Source of the DNA: Glutamicibacter nicotianae
GTDB taxonomy: Bacteria > Actinomycetota > Actinomycetes > Actinomycetales > Micrococcaceae
Direction of reading: 5' to 3'
NCBI RefSeq assembly: GCF_006539525.1
Contig: NZ_BJNE01000008.1
Coordinates: 62,001 to 126,000, forward strand
DNA: 64,000 bases
Shown: positions 30,900-40,712 of the stretch, piece by piece
How positions within the stretch are numbered: position 1 is the stretch's first letter
How the letters are laid out: every line of letters starts with the position of its first letter
Made by a program: the position numbers and the translations under genes
The notes under the pieces: generated by a model
Databases searched by the model: none
Seen by the model: only the letters and a program-made list of their open reading frames with translations
What the model was told of the DNA's origin: nothing

Positions 30900-30933
30900 G
30901 CAGGCGGGCACCGGTGCACCGGTGCCCGCCTGC
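30900..30933. terminator. 34-bp perfect palindrome after uspA
   Basis: The arm GCAGGCGGGCACCGGTG is followed directly by its exact complement, giving a 34-bp palindrome of 17-bp arms centred at 30916/30917. There is no T-run. A shorter palindrome CTTGCGCAAG sits just before it (30889-30898). A terminator role is likely from position, but the exact self-complementarity without loop is unusual. Confidence 0.6.
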
Positions 30934-30966
30934 ACCATTTAACCCGGCAGCGCGTAGGCTTAACCC

Positions 30967-31683
30967 GTGCAGAAACTTCGAATCGCCTACGTCACCGGCG
31001 TCACCCCCGGCAAATGGATGGACCGCTTCCAGGAGCGCTATCCGGCCATCGAGCTGAAAGCCTGGCGCCTTGATGAGGGGGAAATCCTGGACCTGCTGGC
31101 CACCGGCGAGGCCGACGCGGTGTTCGTGCGCTACCGCGGGGATTCGCCCAAGGACGCGACGCGCCACGTCATCCCGCTCTATGAGGAGCTCGAAGTGGTC
31201 TGCGCGGGCAAGGACCACGATGTGGAGTACTACGAGGAATCAGTGCCGCTGGACATCGTCGAGTCGTTTCCGCAACTGGACCTGGCCGATTACCCTCAAT
31301 CCGTGGGCGGCATTCCGGTAGCGATGGAGGTCGTGGCCTCTGGAGCCCAGGTGCTGCGCACCACGCAGTCAATCGCCCGGCTCTTCGCCCGCAAGGACGT
31401 GGTGGTGCGCCTCATCGAAGACGGCTCGCCAACCCAGGTCGGCATCGCCTGGCCGACCGCCACTGAGGACACTGCAGTGCTCGAGGAATTCATCGGCATC
31501 GTGCGCGGACGCACCGCCAGCTCCTCGCGGCAGAATTCGGTGCGCAACCAGGAGCAGAAGGCCAAGCGCATCAACGAGCAGAAGAAAGCCAAGGAAAGGG
31601 CCAAAGCCAAGGCAAAACAGCAGGCCAAGAGCCCATCCAAGAAGCCGCAAGGGGCCAAGGCCAAGCCACGCAAGCGCCACTGA
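30967..31683 (+). CDS. LysR substrate-binding-domain-like protein lacking HTH, lysine-rich tail
   Basis: Protein of 238 residues. Residues 1-185 resemble the effector-binding domain of LysR regulators (LRIAYVTGVTPGKWMDRFQERYP onward, with two Rossmann-like lobes), but the DNA-binding N-terminus is absent. The last ~50 residues are almost entirely Lys/Ala/Gln/Arg with KKAKERAKAKAKQQAK and an RKRH end. It may bind a small molecule and nucleic acid or acidic partners through the tail; no function is known. The start is GTG 30967. Confidence 0.8.
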   Translation: MQKLRIAYVTGVTPGKWMDRFQERYPAIELKAWRLDEGEILDLLATGEADAVFVRYRGDSPKDATRHVIPLYEELEVVCAGKDHDVEYYEESVPLDIVESFPQLDLADYPQSVGGIPVAMEVVASGAQVLRTTQSIARLFARKDVVVRLIEDGSPTQVGIAWPTATEDTAVLEEFIGIVRGRTASSSRQNSVRNQEQKAKRINEQKKAKERAKAKAKQQAKSPSKKPQGAKAKPRKRH

Positions 31684-31725
31684 CAATCCATCACGTGACG
31701 CAGGTTACGTGAGAGAGTTAGGGGT

Positions 31726-32514
<789 letters not shown>

Positions 32515-32528
32515 CCGGGCGGCCAGCC

Positions 32529-33194
32529 ATGCACTACGGGGCGCACCGGGACCAGTACGTCCAGTTCTACGAGCCCGAACGCATCACCGCCCGCGGAGCG
32601 GTGATGATCATCCACGGCGGATACTGGCGTGAGAAGTACACGGCCAGCCTCGGCGTGCCCTTGGCGCAGGATCTCGCTGCCCGCGGGATTCCCGCCTACA
32701 ACCTCGAATACCGGCGCGGGCCGGGCAGTGCGGCGAAAATGCTGGCCGATGCCCGGCTCGCCCTGGGCCTGGTCAAGGAAGAAGGGCCGATCACGCTCAT
32801 CGGCCATTCGGCCGGGGCCCAGCTGGCCTGCGTGCTGGCAGCCCATGACCAGCGGGTCTCCCAGGTGATCAGCCAGGCCGGGGTGCTGGACCTGGAAACC
32901 GCCCAGCGGCTGAAGCTCAGCGACAGCGCGGTGGAGGAGATGCTCGGCGGTGCGCCACTGGGCGCCTGCAATCCGGTGGAATTATGGCCAATGCCTGCCC
33001 GTGTCGTAATCTTTCATGGACGGGACGATGGCGATGTTCCGCCAAGAATTGCCCGCATCGCGGCCCAGAAAGCGGCTGCGCTCGGACAGGAGCACAGCTT
33101 CTCGCTGTTCGACGGCGACCACTACACCTGGATCGATCCGCACAGCAGCCAATGGGCTGCCTGCGTGCGGGCCCTGTCCCCACTGCACTACTGA
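32529..33194 (+). CDS. Alpha/beta hydrolase, kynurenine-formamidase-like
   Basis: Esterase-type protein of 221 residues with the oxyanion motif IIHGGYWREKY, the nucleophile in LIGHSAGAQLA, an acidic residue in HGRDDGDVP and the His in FDGDHYTWID. The HGGYW motif is typical of kynurenine formamidases and related esterases, but no other tryptophan-catabolic gene is near. It sits in a same-strand run from enoyl-CoA hydratase to GDPD. Confidence 0.85.
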   Translation: MHYGAHRDQYVQFYEPERITARGAVMIIHGGYWREKYTASLGVPLAQDLAARGIPAYNLEYRRGPGSAAKMLADARLALGLVKEEGPITLIGHSAGAQLACVLAAHDQRVSQVISQAGVLDLETAQRLKLSDSAVEEMLGGAPLGACNPVELWPMPARVVIFHGRDDGDVPPRIARIAAQKAAALGQEHSFSLFDGDHYTWIDPHSSQWAACVRALSPLHY

Positions 33195-33203
33195 AGGAGC
33201 AGC

Positions 33204-34103
33204 ATGAACCCGACGGTGATCGGCGAGGCCCTCGTTGACGTCCTGGCCTCCGGCATTGCCCCAGCCCAGGAGTTCGTCGGGGGCAGCCCGCTGAACGTCG
33301 CGGTGGCGCTCTCCCGGCTGGGCTACCCGGGGACCCTGATCTCCCGCTGGGGCGCCGATGACAAGGGCCGGAAGATCGAGCAGTACCTGCAGGAGAACAA
33401 CGTGGCCTACCTGGGCGGGGCCGACGACCAGGCCACCGTCATCGCCCACGGCATCCTCGACCCGGCCGGCGGCGCGGCCTTCGCGTTCAATGCCTACTGG
33501 CAGATGCCGACCATCGGTCCGGAGCTGGCCCAGGACGCCGAGCTGGTGCACACCGGCTCCATCGCCACCCTGTTCAGCCCCGAAGAGCTGCTCCCGCTGC
33601 TCTCGGCGGCGCGCACCCACGCCACCATCAGCTACGACCCGAACCTGCGCCCGTCGCTGGTGACCAACCATGCGCAGACCGTCGCCGAGGTCGAGCGCTT
33701 CGTCGGCCAGGCCGACGTGGTGCGGGTTTCCGGCATCGATTTGAAGTGGCTGTACCCGATGCGCTCGGTCCAGGACTCGGCTCGGGCCTGGCTGGACATG
33801 GGTCCGGCGATCGTGGTTTCCACCGCAGGCTCGCGCGGCTCCTGGGGAGTGGTCCGCGCCGGCGACGCCGAATTCACTGCTCCCTCGGTCGAGGTGACCG
33901 ATACTGTGGGGGCCGGCGACACGTTCACCGCGGCGCTGCTGTGCTGGCTGGCCGAGCACGGACTGATTGGCGCGGCCAACCGGGAGAAGCTGAACCAGCT
34001 GCAGATTGGCGAGTTGTCCCAGGCCCTGGAATTCGCGGCCATGGCCGCCGCGGTGACCGTGCAGCGTGCCGGAGCGAATCCGCCGCGCCGCCAGGAGCTG
34101 TAG
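33204..34103 (+). CDS. PfkB family carbohydrate kinase
   Basis: Sugar kinase of 299 residues (ribokinase fold). It has GGSPLNVAVALSRLG near residue 29 and the catalytic signature DTVGAGDTFTAALL with the base Asp near residue 238. The sequence is closest to fructokinase-type members, but the substrate is not certain. The ATG follows GGAGCAGC. The next gene starts directly after the stop codon. Confidence 0.92.
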   Translation: MNPTVIGEALVDVLASGIAPAQEFVGGSPLNVAVALSRLGYPGTLISRWGADDKGRKIEQYLQENNVAYLGGADDQATVIAHGILDPAGGAAFAFNAYWQMPTIGPELAQDAELVHTGSIATLFSPEELLPLLSAARTHATISYDPNLRPSLVTNHAQTVAEVERFVGQADVVRVSGIDLKWLYPMRSVQDSARAWLDMGPAIVVSTAGSRGSWGVVRAGDAEFTAPSVEVTDTVGAGDTFTAALLCWLAEHGLIGAANREKLNQLQIGELSQALEFAAMAAAVTVQRAGANPPRRQEL

Positions 34104-34898
34104 ATGATCAAGCTGATCGCGTCGGACCTCGACGGCACCATCGTCGCCAAGGACGGCACCATTTCCGAGCGGACCAAGCGCGCTTTCATCGAGGCCCGCG
34201 AGTCCGGCATCCAGATTGTCTTCGTCACCGGACGCCCCTTCCGCTATCTCACCCCGATCATCGATGCCTTCGGCGGGATGGGCAAGGTCATCTGCTCCAA
34301 TGGCGCGGTGCTCTACGACCTGGAGCAGGATGAGGTGATCTGGTCGCGCACGCTCAGCGCGGCCACCGCGCGCAAGGCGAGCGAAATCATCCTGGAGCTG
34401 GAACCGAAGGCGGCCTTCGCCGCGGAGACCACCAAGGGGCTGCACCTGGGCGAAGGATTCGCCGACCGCCACCACAACTTCGGCGTGCAGGCGGTGCTGG
34501 ATCTGACCAGCGACTCCATTGATTCCGAGGGCATCGTGAAGTTCCTTGCCCGCTCCCCGCACCTGCCGATCGACAAGTTCTATGCCTCGGCCGGGCCGCA
34601 GCTGGCCCAACTGGTTTCGGTGACCCATTCGGCCTTCGACGTGTCCCTGCTGGAAATGGCGCATGTGGATATCCACAAGGCCACCACGCTGCATGAGTAC
34701 TGCCAGCGCCTGGGCATTGCCGCCGACGAGGTGATGGCCTTCGGCGACATGCCCAATGACATCGAAATGCTCGAATACGCGGGCCACGGCTACGCGATGT
34801 CCTCCGGGCACCCCACCACGCTGGCCTCCGCCCGATTCCGCGCGCCCTCGCTGGCCGAGGACGGGGTAGCCCAAGTCATCGAGGACCTGCTGAAATGA
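34104..34898 (+). CDS. Cof-type HAD-IIB phosphatase
   Basis: HAD hydrolase of 264 residues. It has motif I ASDLDGTI, motif II FVTGRPFRY, a C2B cap in the middle, and motif III/IV with Lys and GDMPNDIEML. These enzymes dephosphorylate sugar phosphates and related metabolites. The ATG immediately follows the stop of the PfkB gene and its stop overlaps the GDPD gene by 4 nt, so the three are translationally linked. Confidence 0.93.
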   Translation: MIKLIASDLDGTIVAKDGTISERTKRAFIEARESGIQIVFVTGRPFRYLTPIIDAFGGMGKVICSNGAVLYDLEQDEVIWSRTLSAATARKASEIILELEPKAAFAAETTKGLHLGEGFADRHHNFGVQAVLDLTSDSIDSEGIVKFLARSPHLPIDKFYASAGPQLAQLVSVTHSAFDVSLLEMAHVDIHKATTLHEYCQRLGIAADEVMAFGDMPNDIEMLEYAGHGYAMSSGHPTTLASARFRAPSLAEDGVAQVIEDLLK

Positions 34899-35614
34899 CC
34901 TACGCCTTTTCGCACCGAGGGGTGCGCACAGGGAACGAGGAGAATACGCTGCTCGCCTTCCAGCGCGCCGCGGAACTGGGCATCACCCACTTCGAATCGG
35001 ACGTGCACGCCTCGGCGGATGGCACCGTCTACCTCTTCCACGACCACACCCTGGATCGGGTCACCGACGCCAGCGGGAATTTCAACGGCTTCACCGACGC
35101 ACAGCTGGCAGAGGTCCGCGCCGGCGGGCAGCCGCTGTGCACGCTTGACGAGCTGCTTGATGCCTTTGGGCACGCCACGCTGAACCTGGACGTCAAGGAC
35201 GAGCACGTGATCGGGCCGCTGGCCGAGCTCATCGAGCGACGGAAAGCCCACGGGCAGATTGCCCTGGCATCCTTCTCCACGGCACGCAGCGCCGCGGTGG
35301 GCCACCTGCTCTCCGCGCCGATCCGGCGCTCGCCGGGGCAACGCGAAATGGTTGCCATCTGGCTGTGCGCCCACCTGCTGGGCTGGGTTCCGAAGCGCCT
35401 GCTGGCGGGCTACTGGGCAGTCCAGGTGCCGCTGAAGCAGGGCATCTTGCCGGTGGCGACGCGCCGCTTCATCAAGGCGGTCCACCGCGCCGGCGCGCAG
35501 GTGCATGTCTGGGTCATCGATGACGAGCCGACAATGCGGCTGCTGATGGACCGCAAGGCCGACGCCATCATGAGCGATGACGCGGCCTTGCTGGTACGGG
35601 TTCTCGGCTCCTGA
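34895..35614 (+). CDS. Glycerophosphodiester phosphodiesterase
   Basis: Cytoplasmic GDPD of 239 residues with SHRGVRTGNEENTLLAF (catalytic His7, Glu17), HFESDVHASADGTVYLFHDHTLDR (metal and second His) and the VHVWVIDDEPTMRLLMD C-terminal strand. It hydrolyses glycerophosphodiesters to glycerol-3-phosphate and an alcohol. There is no signal peptide. It starts in overlap (ATGA) with the Cof gene. Confidence 0.93.
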   Translation: MTYAFSHRGVRTGNEENTLLAFQRAAELGITHFESDVHASADGTVYLFHDHTLDRVTDASGNFNGFTDAQLAEVRAGGQPLCTLDELLDAFGHATLNLDVKDEHVIGPLAELIERRKAHGQIALASFSTARSAAVGHLLSAPIRRSPGQREMVAIWLCAHLLGWVPKRLLAGYWAVQVPLKQGILPVATRRFIKAVHRAGAQVHVWVIDDEPTMRLLMDRKADAIMSDDAALLVRVLGS

Positions 35615-35635
35615 ACCGAGCCTGCGAAATATGCC

Positions 35636-36613
35636 CTAGGAGATATCCAGGGTACCCAGCACGGCCGGGGCATGCTCCTGCAGGTGATCGTCGCTGGCAT
35701 CCAAGAGCAGGCGCAGCCAGGTCTCGTGCTGCGAGAGCGGCGCAACCAGGCAGGCCGGATTGATCAGGTCGTAGAGCTCATCGGGCGAGCCGTAGTCGGA
35801 GAACTGGTCCAGGTACGCGAAGAGCACCTTCATCACGCGCTCGTCGCCGGTTTCGCAATCCCACGCTTCGCACATGGCGGCCAGCGGAGTGTTCAGCGAG
35901 GAGAAGGGGTGCGCCCAATGCGCGGAGCCCAGATTCAGGATGCGGCCGTGCTCTCCGGTTTCGCTTGGCACCACGACCTGCGACAAGTCGAAGTTGCCGT
36001 GCTCGATGCTCAGCGGCACCGCACCGGCATGCAGGGCGTCGGTGGCCTTCTTCAGCGCACCCAGATGCGAGACCAGGTTATCCGCGCTGGAACCATCCAG
36101 ATACAGCGGGTGGGAGGGGTCCAATGACACGTGCATCATCAGCGCCTGCTCGTACTGCTCGGGCAGGAACTGCGGGTCAACCACGGTGACCCCGGAATCG
36201 AAGAATTCGTCCTCGTGGCCCATCAGCGCGACCTGGAAGGAGCCGAGCGAGGCCATGGCCAGCTCCCAGTTCTCCACCGAATCGCCCAGGTCCGCCAGGG
36301 TGTGCCCGTAGTCCGGGCTGAGCATGTACCCGGCGATCCGGTCGATGGCCAACGGCATCACCACGCGGTCGGGCAGCAGCTGGCCGGCAACGACCGTGGT
36401 GGCCGGCTCGGAGGCCAGCCCCGGAGCGTTGGCGCTGAAGATCAGGTCGGCGGCATCGGTCTGCACCGTTGCCTGGATCTGGTGCAGATCGGCAGGCCAG
36501 AAGTCAGGTCCTGCGGTGCGCGCGATGCCGTAGGCCTCGCACGCAGCGTCGATCCATTCGGCGGTAGCCTCACGCCAGTCATCGCTATTCCATGCATCTA
36601 TCCACTGAGCCAC
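35636..36613 (-). CDS. APH-like protein with degenerate catalytic motifs
   Basis: Protein of 325 residues with the overall plan of aminoglycoside-phosphotransferase-like kinases (MLSPDYGHTLADL hinge, then the catalytic loop and HPFSSLNTPL). The canonical HGDxxxxN reads HGNFDLSQ (Asn207, Gln212) and the Mg-binding Asp motif reads NLG (227-229). All three catalytic positions are changed, so phosphotransfer is doubtful; it is a pseudo-enzyme candidate. The start is GTG 36613. It is convergent with the GDPD gene and divergent from the GH65 fusion. Confidence 0.75.
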   Translation of the reverse strand: MAQWIDAWNSDDWREATAEWIDAACEAYGIARTAGPDFWPADLHQIQATVQTDAADLIFSANAPGLASEPATTVVAGQLLPDRVVMPLAIDRIAGYMLSPDYGHTLADLGDSVENWELAMASLGSFQVALMGHEDEFFDSGVTVVDPQFLPEQYEQALMMHVSLDPSHPLYLDGSSADNLVSHLGALKKATDALHAGAVPLSIEHGNFDLSQVVVPSETGEHGRILNLGSAHWAHPFSSLNTPLAAMCEAWDCETGDERVMKVLFAYLDQFSDYGSPDELYDLINPACLVAPLSQHETWLRLLLDASDDHLQEHAPAVLGTLDIS

Positions 36614-36705
36614 ATTCTTATCGTAGTATGTCGAAGCAAGCGCGTTGAGTTGCTACGGTAAGGACTACGGCCAGTAATACGCTCCTCTTTCGAAGGATTT
36701 CGATT

Positions 36706-39700
36706 GTGAACGCTTTTCGTCCTCAGTACCGACATCGTGATTACAAGGCCGTCCTCTTCGATCTGGATGGCGTGATCACCCCGACCGCGCTGCTGCATCG
36801 CAAGGCGTGGGAAGAACTTTTCACCGGCTTTTTCGACAAGCACCCGGGCGTGGCACCGTACACGACCGCGGACTACTTCAACCTGCTTGACGGCCGTCCG
36901 CGCTATGACGCGGTGGCCGCCATCCTCGAATCCCGCGGCATCCAGTTGCCGCGCGGCGAGGAAAGCGATCAGCCCGGCGAGGACAGCATCTGCGCCCTGG
37001 GGAACATGAAGAATGAGAAGTTCACGCAGGTGCTGCAACGCGACGGGATCGACCCCTACGCCGGTTCCGTGGCCTTCCTGCAGCAGGTGCTGGAGGCCGG
37101 GCTGGACGTCGCGGTGGTGTCTTCCTCGCGCAATGCGCGGATGGTTCTGGCTGCCGCCGGATTGGCTGGCCATTTCCCCCTGGTGATGGGCGGGCAGGAA
37201 GCCGCTGCACGCCAGCTTGCAGGCAAGCCGGCCCCGGACACGTTCCTGGCCGCCGCCGCGGATCTGGGCTGGCGTCCGGAGGAATGCGCAGTCATCGAGG
37301 ACGCCACCAGCGGGGTGAGCGCGGCGCGTGCCGGAGGCTTCGGCGTCATCGGCGTGGCCCGTGAAGACAACGAGGCGGCCCTGATGGACGCCGGCGCCCA
37401 TTTCGTGGTCCATGACCTGTCCGAGCTGGTCTCCGAGCATGACGCCAAGGCCTGGGAAGAAGACTCCTGGTCGCTGTGGCGCGGGAACCAGCGCGAAAGC
37501 GGCGGCGCCGAGGACACGGTGTTCTCCCTGGGCAACGGCTTCCTTGGCGCGCGGGCGGCGCAACTGGGCTTGGGGGACCAGGCCGGCGGCACCTTCATCA
37601 ACGGGCTGCATGAGACCTGGGAAATACGCCATGCCGAGAGCGCCTTCGGGCTGGCCGAAACCGGCCAGACCATGATCAGCGCCCCAGATTTCCGCACCAT
37701 GCGCGTCTTCATCAATAACGAGGCCCTGGAAGTCGGCCGCACCGAGATGGTCCGTGACGAACTGCGCCTGGATTTCCTTGACGGGACGCTGACCGCGCAC
37801 ACCCTGTGGCGAACCGCAGAAGGCCACCGCGTGGCCGTCACCGCGCGCTCGATGATCTCCTTCACCGATCGCCATCTGGCGCTGCAGGACGTGCATGTGC
37901 GCCTGCTTGATGCCCCGGCCCAGGTGCTGATCCAGTCCTCGGTGATCGGGTATCCTTCCAGCCGGCAGGTGGCTTCCCCGCAGGAAGCCGATGCCTTGGG
38001 CCCCGTTGACCCGCGCAAGAGCGAGGCGGTGAGTGCCAATCCGCTGCACCCTGCCGGCATCCACAGCGATGGGCCGCGGCTGGGCATCTCCTACGAGGTC
38101 CTCGGATCGGGGATGTCGGTAGCGGCAATGGTCCAGCACGAGGTGTCAGCCACCGGCGGGACGCAGGCAGAACTGTCCGTGGACCGCAAGGTACGCGATG
38201 ACCGCGCGGATGAAGTGATCAGCGCCAGGCTGGACGCCGGGCAAGGCGTGCGCGTTTCCAAGTTCGCGGTCTACCACTCCTCGCGGCGCCATCCGGCCCA
38301 GGAGATGCTCTTGCGTTCGGAGCGGGCCTTGGAGCATCTGGTGCCGTTGGGGATCGATGAGCACTTCCGCGCCCAGCGCCGCTTCATGGCTGATTACTGG
38401 GAACGCAGCGATGTGCAGGTGGATACCGATGAGCCCGAGCTGCAGCGCAAGATCCGCTGGAACCTGTTCCAGCTCGCCCAGGCCGCCGGCCGGGCCGACG
38501 GACTGGGCATCAGCGCCAAGGGCGTGAGCGGCAACGGCTATTCCGGGCATTACTTCTGGGATACCGAGATCTATGTGATGCCGTTCTTGACCTACACGAA
38601 CCAGCAATGGGCGCGCAATACGCTGCGCGCCAGGGTCTCGATGATTCCGGCAGCGACCCGGCGGGCGCGGACCATGAACGAGGAAGGCCTGCTCTTCCCC
38701 TGGCGCACGATCAACGGCGAGGAAGCCAGCGCCTATTATCCGGCGGGTACGGCGCAGTACCATATCAACGCCGACGTGGTGTATTCGCTCAACCGGTACC
38801 TCGGGGTCATGGAGGACGACGAATTCCTGCTGGCCGGCGGGGCCGAGATCCTCGTGGGCACCGCGCGCATGTGGGCTTCGCTGGGGTTCTGGCGCGGCGA
38901 GCCGGGCAACGAGCGCTTCCACATCCATGGGGTCACCGGGCCCGATGAGTACACGGCGGTGGTCAACGACAACCTCTACACCAATGTCATGGCGCGCTTC
39001 AATCTGCGCCGCAGCGCCCAGCTGCTCTCCGAAATGGCCCAGGAGCATCCGCGCGAGTACGCGGAACTGGCCAGCCGGCACGCGCTGGAAGACGAGGAGC
39101 TCGCGCTGTGGCTCAAGGCTGCTGACTGCATGCACATCCCGTATTCGGAAGCTGTCGGAATCCACCCGCAGGACGAGCACTTCCTGAACCGCGAGGTCTG
39201 GGACCTGGCTAATACCGGTGCGGATAAGCGGCCGTTGCTGCTGCACTACCACCCGTTGGTGATCTACCGCTTCCAGGTGATCAAGCAGGCCGACGCGGTG
39301 CTGGCGCTCTGGCTGCGGTCCAGCGATTTCACTGACGAGCAGAAGCTCGCCGACTTCAACTACTACGATCCGCTGACCACGGGAGACTCGACGCTCTCTG
39401 CCACGGTGCAGTCGATCCTCGCCGCGGAGGTGGGGTACCGGGATCTCGCCTGGGAGTACTTCGAGCATGCGCTGAACGTGGATCTCCAGAACCTGCACGG
39501 CAACACCGCTGACGGCGTGCACGTGGCGTCGACCGGCGGGGTCTGGTCGGCGCTGGTCTACGGCTTTGCCGGGCTGCGCGACGATGACGACCGGCTGTGC
39601 TTCGATCCGCGGCTCCCGGAGAGATTCCGGGCCCTGCGTTTCAACCTGGGGTGGCGGGGCATGCGGATTTCCGTGTGCTTGCGCCCCGAAGCCATCGAGT

Positions 39701-39888
39701 TCACCCTGCATGGGGAATTCTCGCGTCCGATCTGGGTGCGCGGCCAGCAGGTCGACCTGCAGCCGGGGCAAGCTATCAGCGTTGCGCTCGCCGGACAGGG
39801 CCCGCTGCTGGAAGGCAGGCCAAGCCTGGAGCATGTGCTCTCGCTGCAACGGGAGGCCGGCGCGGAGGTGCCCGACAAGGCCTGGTAG
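36706..39888 (+). CDS. Beta-phosphoglucomutase-like HAD fused to GH65 disaccharide phosphorylase
   Basis: Two-domain protein of 1060 residues. Residues ~12-245 are a HAD/beta-PGM-like domain (VLFDLDGVITP with Asp19 and Asp21; VVSSSRNA; EDATSGVSAARAGGF). Residues ~260-1040 are a GH65 phosphorylase with the catalytic acid Glu748 in VTGPDEYT and the phosphate-site region. Together they could phosphorolyse an alpha-glucodisaccharide (maltose, trehalose or kojibiose class) to beta-glucose 1-phosphate and convert it to glucose 6-phosphate. The start is GTG with GAAGGA. The related mycobacterial fusion is annotated OtsB1, so a trehalose-phosphate role is an alternative. Confidence 0.9.
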   Translation: MNAFRPQYRHRDYKAVLFDLDGVITPTALLHRKAWEELFTGFFDKHPGVAPYTTADYFNLLDGRPRYDAVAAILESRGIQLPRGEESDQPGEDSICALGNMKNEKFTQVLQRDGIDPYAGSVAFLQQVLEAGLDVAVVSSSRNARMVLAAAGLAGHFPLVMGGQEAAARQLAGKPAPDTFLAAAADLGWRPEECAVIEDATSGVSAARAGGFGVIGVAREDNEAALMDAGAHFVVHDLSELVSEHDAKAWEEDSWSLWRGNQRESGGAEDTVFSLGNGFLGARAAQLGLGDQAGGTFINGLHETWEIRHAESAFGLAETGQTMISAPDFRTMRVFINNEALEVGRTEMVRDELRLDFLDGTLTAHTLWRTAEGHRVAVTARSMISFTDRHLALQDVHVRLLDAPAQVLIQSSVIGYPSSRQVASPQEADALGPVDPRKSEAVSANPLHPAGIHSDGPRLGISYEVLGSGMSVAAMVQHEVSATGGTQAELSVDRKVRDDRADEVISARLDAGQGVRVSKFAVYHSSRRHPAQEMLLRSERALEHLVPLGIDEHFRAQRRFMADYWERSDVQVDTDEPELQRKIRWNLFQLAQAAGRADGLGISAKGVSGNGYSGHYFWDTEIYVMPFLTYTNQQWARNTLRARVSMIPAATRRARTMNEEGLLFPWRTINGEEASAYYPAGTAQYHINADVVYSLNRYLGVMEDDEFLLAGGAEILVGTARMWASLGFWRGEPGNERFHIHGVTGPDEYTAVVNDNLYTNVMARFNLRRSAQLLSEMAQEHPREYAELASRHALEDEELALWLKAADCMHIPYSEAVGIHPQDEHFLNREVWDLANTGADKRPLLLHYHPLVIYRFQVIKQADAVLALWLRSSDFTDEQKLADFNYYDPLTTGDSTLSATVQSILAAEVGYRDLAWEYFEHALNVDLQNLHGNTADGVHVASTGGVWSALVYGFAGLRDDDDRLCFDPRLPERFRALRFNLGWRGMRISVCLRPEAIEFTLHGEFSRPIWVRGQQVDLQPGQAISVALAGQGPLLEGRPSLEHVLSLQREAGAEVPDKAW

Positions 39889-39895
39889 GCGGAGT

Positions 39896-40672
39896 CTAGG
39901 AATCCTGGCGCAGGTTGTTGCCCGCGGTCTCACCGCCGTCGATGGCGATCGACGAGCCGGAGACGAATCGCGATTCGTCGCTGGCCAGATAGAGAACCAG
40001 GGAGCTGATCTCCTCGACCTGCGCGGCGCGTCCTGCAGGCACCTGGCCGAAGCCGCGCTGGAGACCGGAGGTCAGCGGTGTCTGCACGCTGCCGGGGTGG
40101 ATCGAGTTCACCCGGATGCCGTCCGGGCCAAAGTCCAGCGCCGAGGTCTTGGTCAGTCCCTGAATTGCCCACTTTGCGGCGGAATATGCGGCCCGGTTCT
40201 TGAATCCGGTCAGCCCCGCTATGGAGGAGATGTTGATAATGGATGAGGTGTCCTGCTTGCGCAATTCGGGCACCGCCGCGCGCATGCCGTAGAAGGTGCC
40301 GTTCAGATCGATGTCAAGGGTGCGGTGCCAGTCATCGAGGGTGGCGCTTTCAACCGATCCGGGAGTGTAGATACCGGCGTTATTCACGAGTACGTCGAGG
40401 CGGCCGAAGGCTTCCACCGCGGTGCGCACCGCCTCTTCCCAGTCCTCGAGCTTGGTGACATTCAGTGGCGCGAAGACCGCGGCCTGGCGCCCGGTCTCCT
40501 CGTTGATCGAGACAGCGAGCTCGCGCCCGACCTGTTCCTGCAAGTCGCCGATGACGACGCTCGCCCCGTGGCTTGCCAACACCCGGGCGTGGGACGCACC
40601 CATGCCCTGAGCGGCTCCCGAAATAAGTACTACTTTGCCGGCGGCACGGCCGGAAGAAATCTGTGCGTTCAT
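39896..40672 (-). CDS. SDR family oxidoreductase, hydroxysteroid-dehydrogenase-like
   Basis: Classical SDR of 258 residues with the NAD site SGAAQGMGASHA, NNAGIYTPG, the catalytic Ser in INISSIAGLTG and YSAAKWAIQG (Tyr-x-x-x-Lys), and HPGSVQTPLT. Its closest resemblance is to 3-alpha/20-beta-hydroxysteroid dehydrogenases. It is divergent from the IclR gene with a 94-nt spacer, so it is probably part of the same catabolic regulon. Confidence 0.9.
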   Translation of the reverse strand: MNAQISSGRAAGKVVLISGAAQGMGASHARVLASHGASVVIGDLQEQVGRELAVSINEETGRQAAVFAPLNVTKLEDWEEAVRTAVEAFGRLDVLVNNAGIYTPGSVESATLDDWHRTLDIDLNGTFYGMRAAVPELRKQDTSSIINISSIAGLTGFKNRAAYSAAKWAIQGLTKTSALDFGPDGIRVNSIHPGSVQTPLTSGLQRGFGQVPAGRAAQVEEISSLVLYLASDESRFVSGSSIAIDGGETAGNNLRQDS

Positions 40673-40712
40673 GCGACTCAGGCTACGAGCCGGTGCGGCC
40701 CACGGGACACGA

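Noticed and set aside
38146-39933. 595-codon minus-strand frame over the GH65 gene
   Set aside because: Shadow of the HAD-GH65 fusion on the other strand; no motif, and it overlaps a clearly conserved protein.
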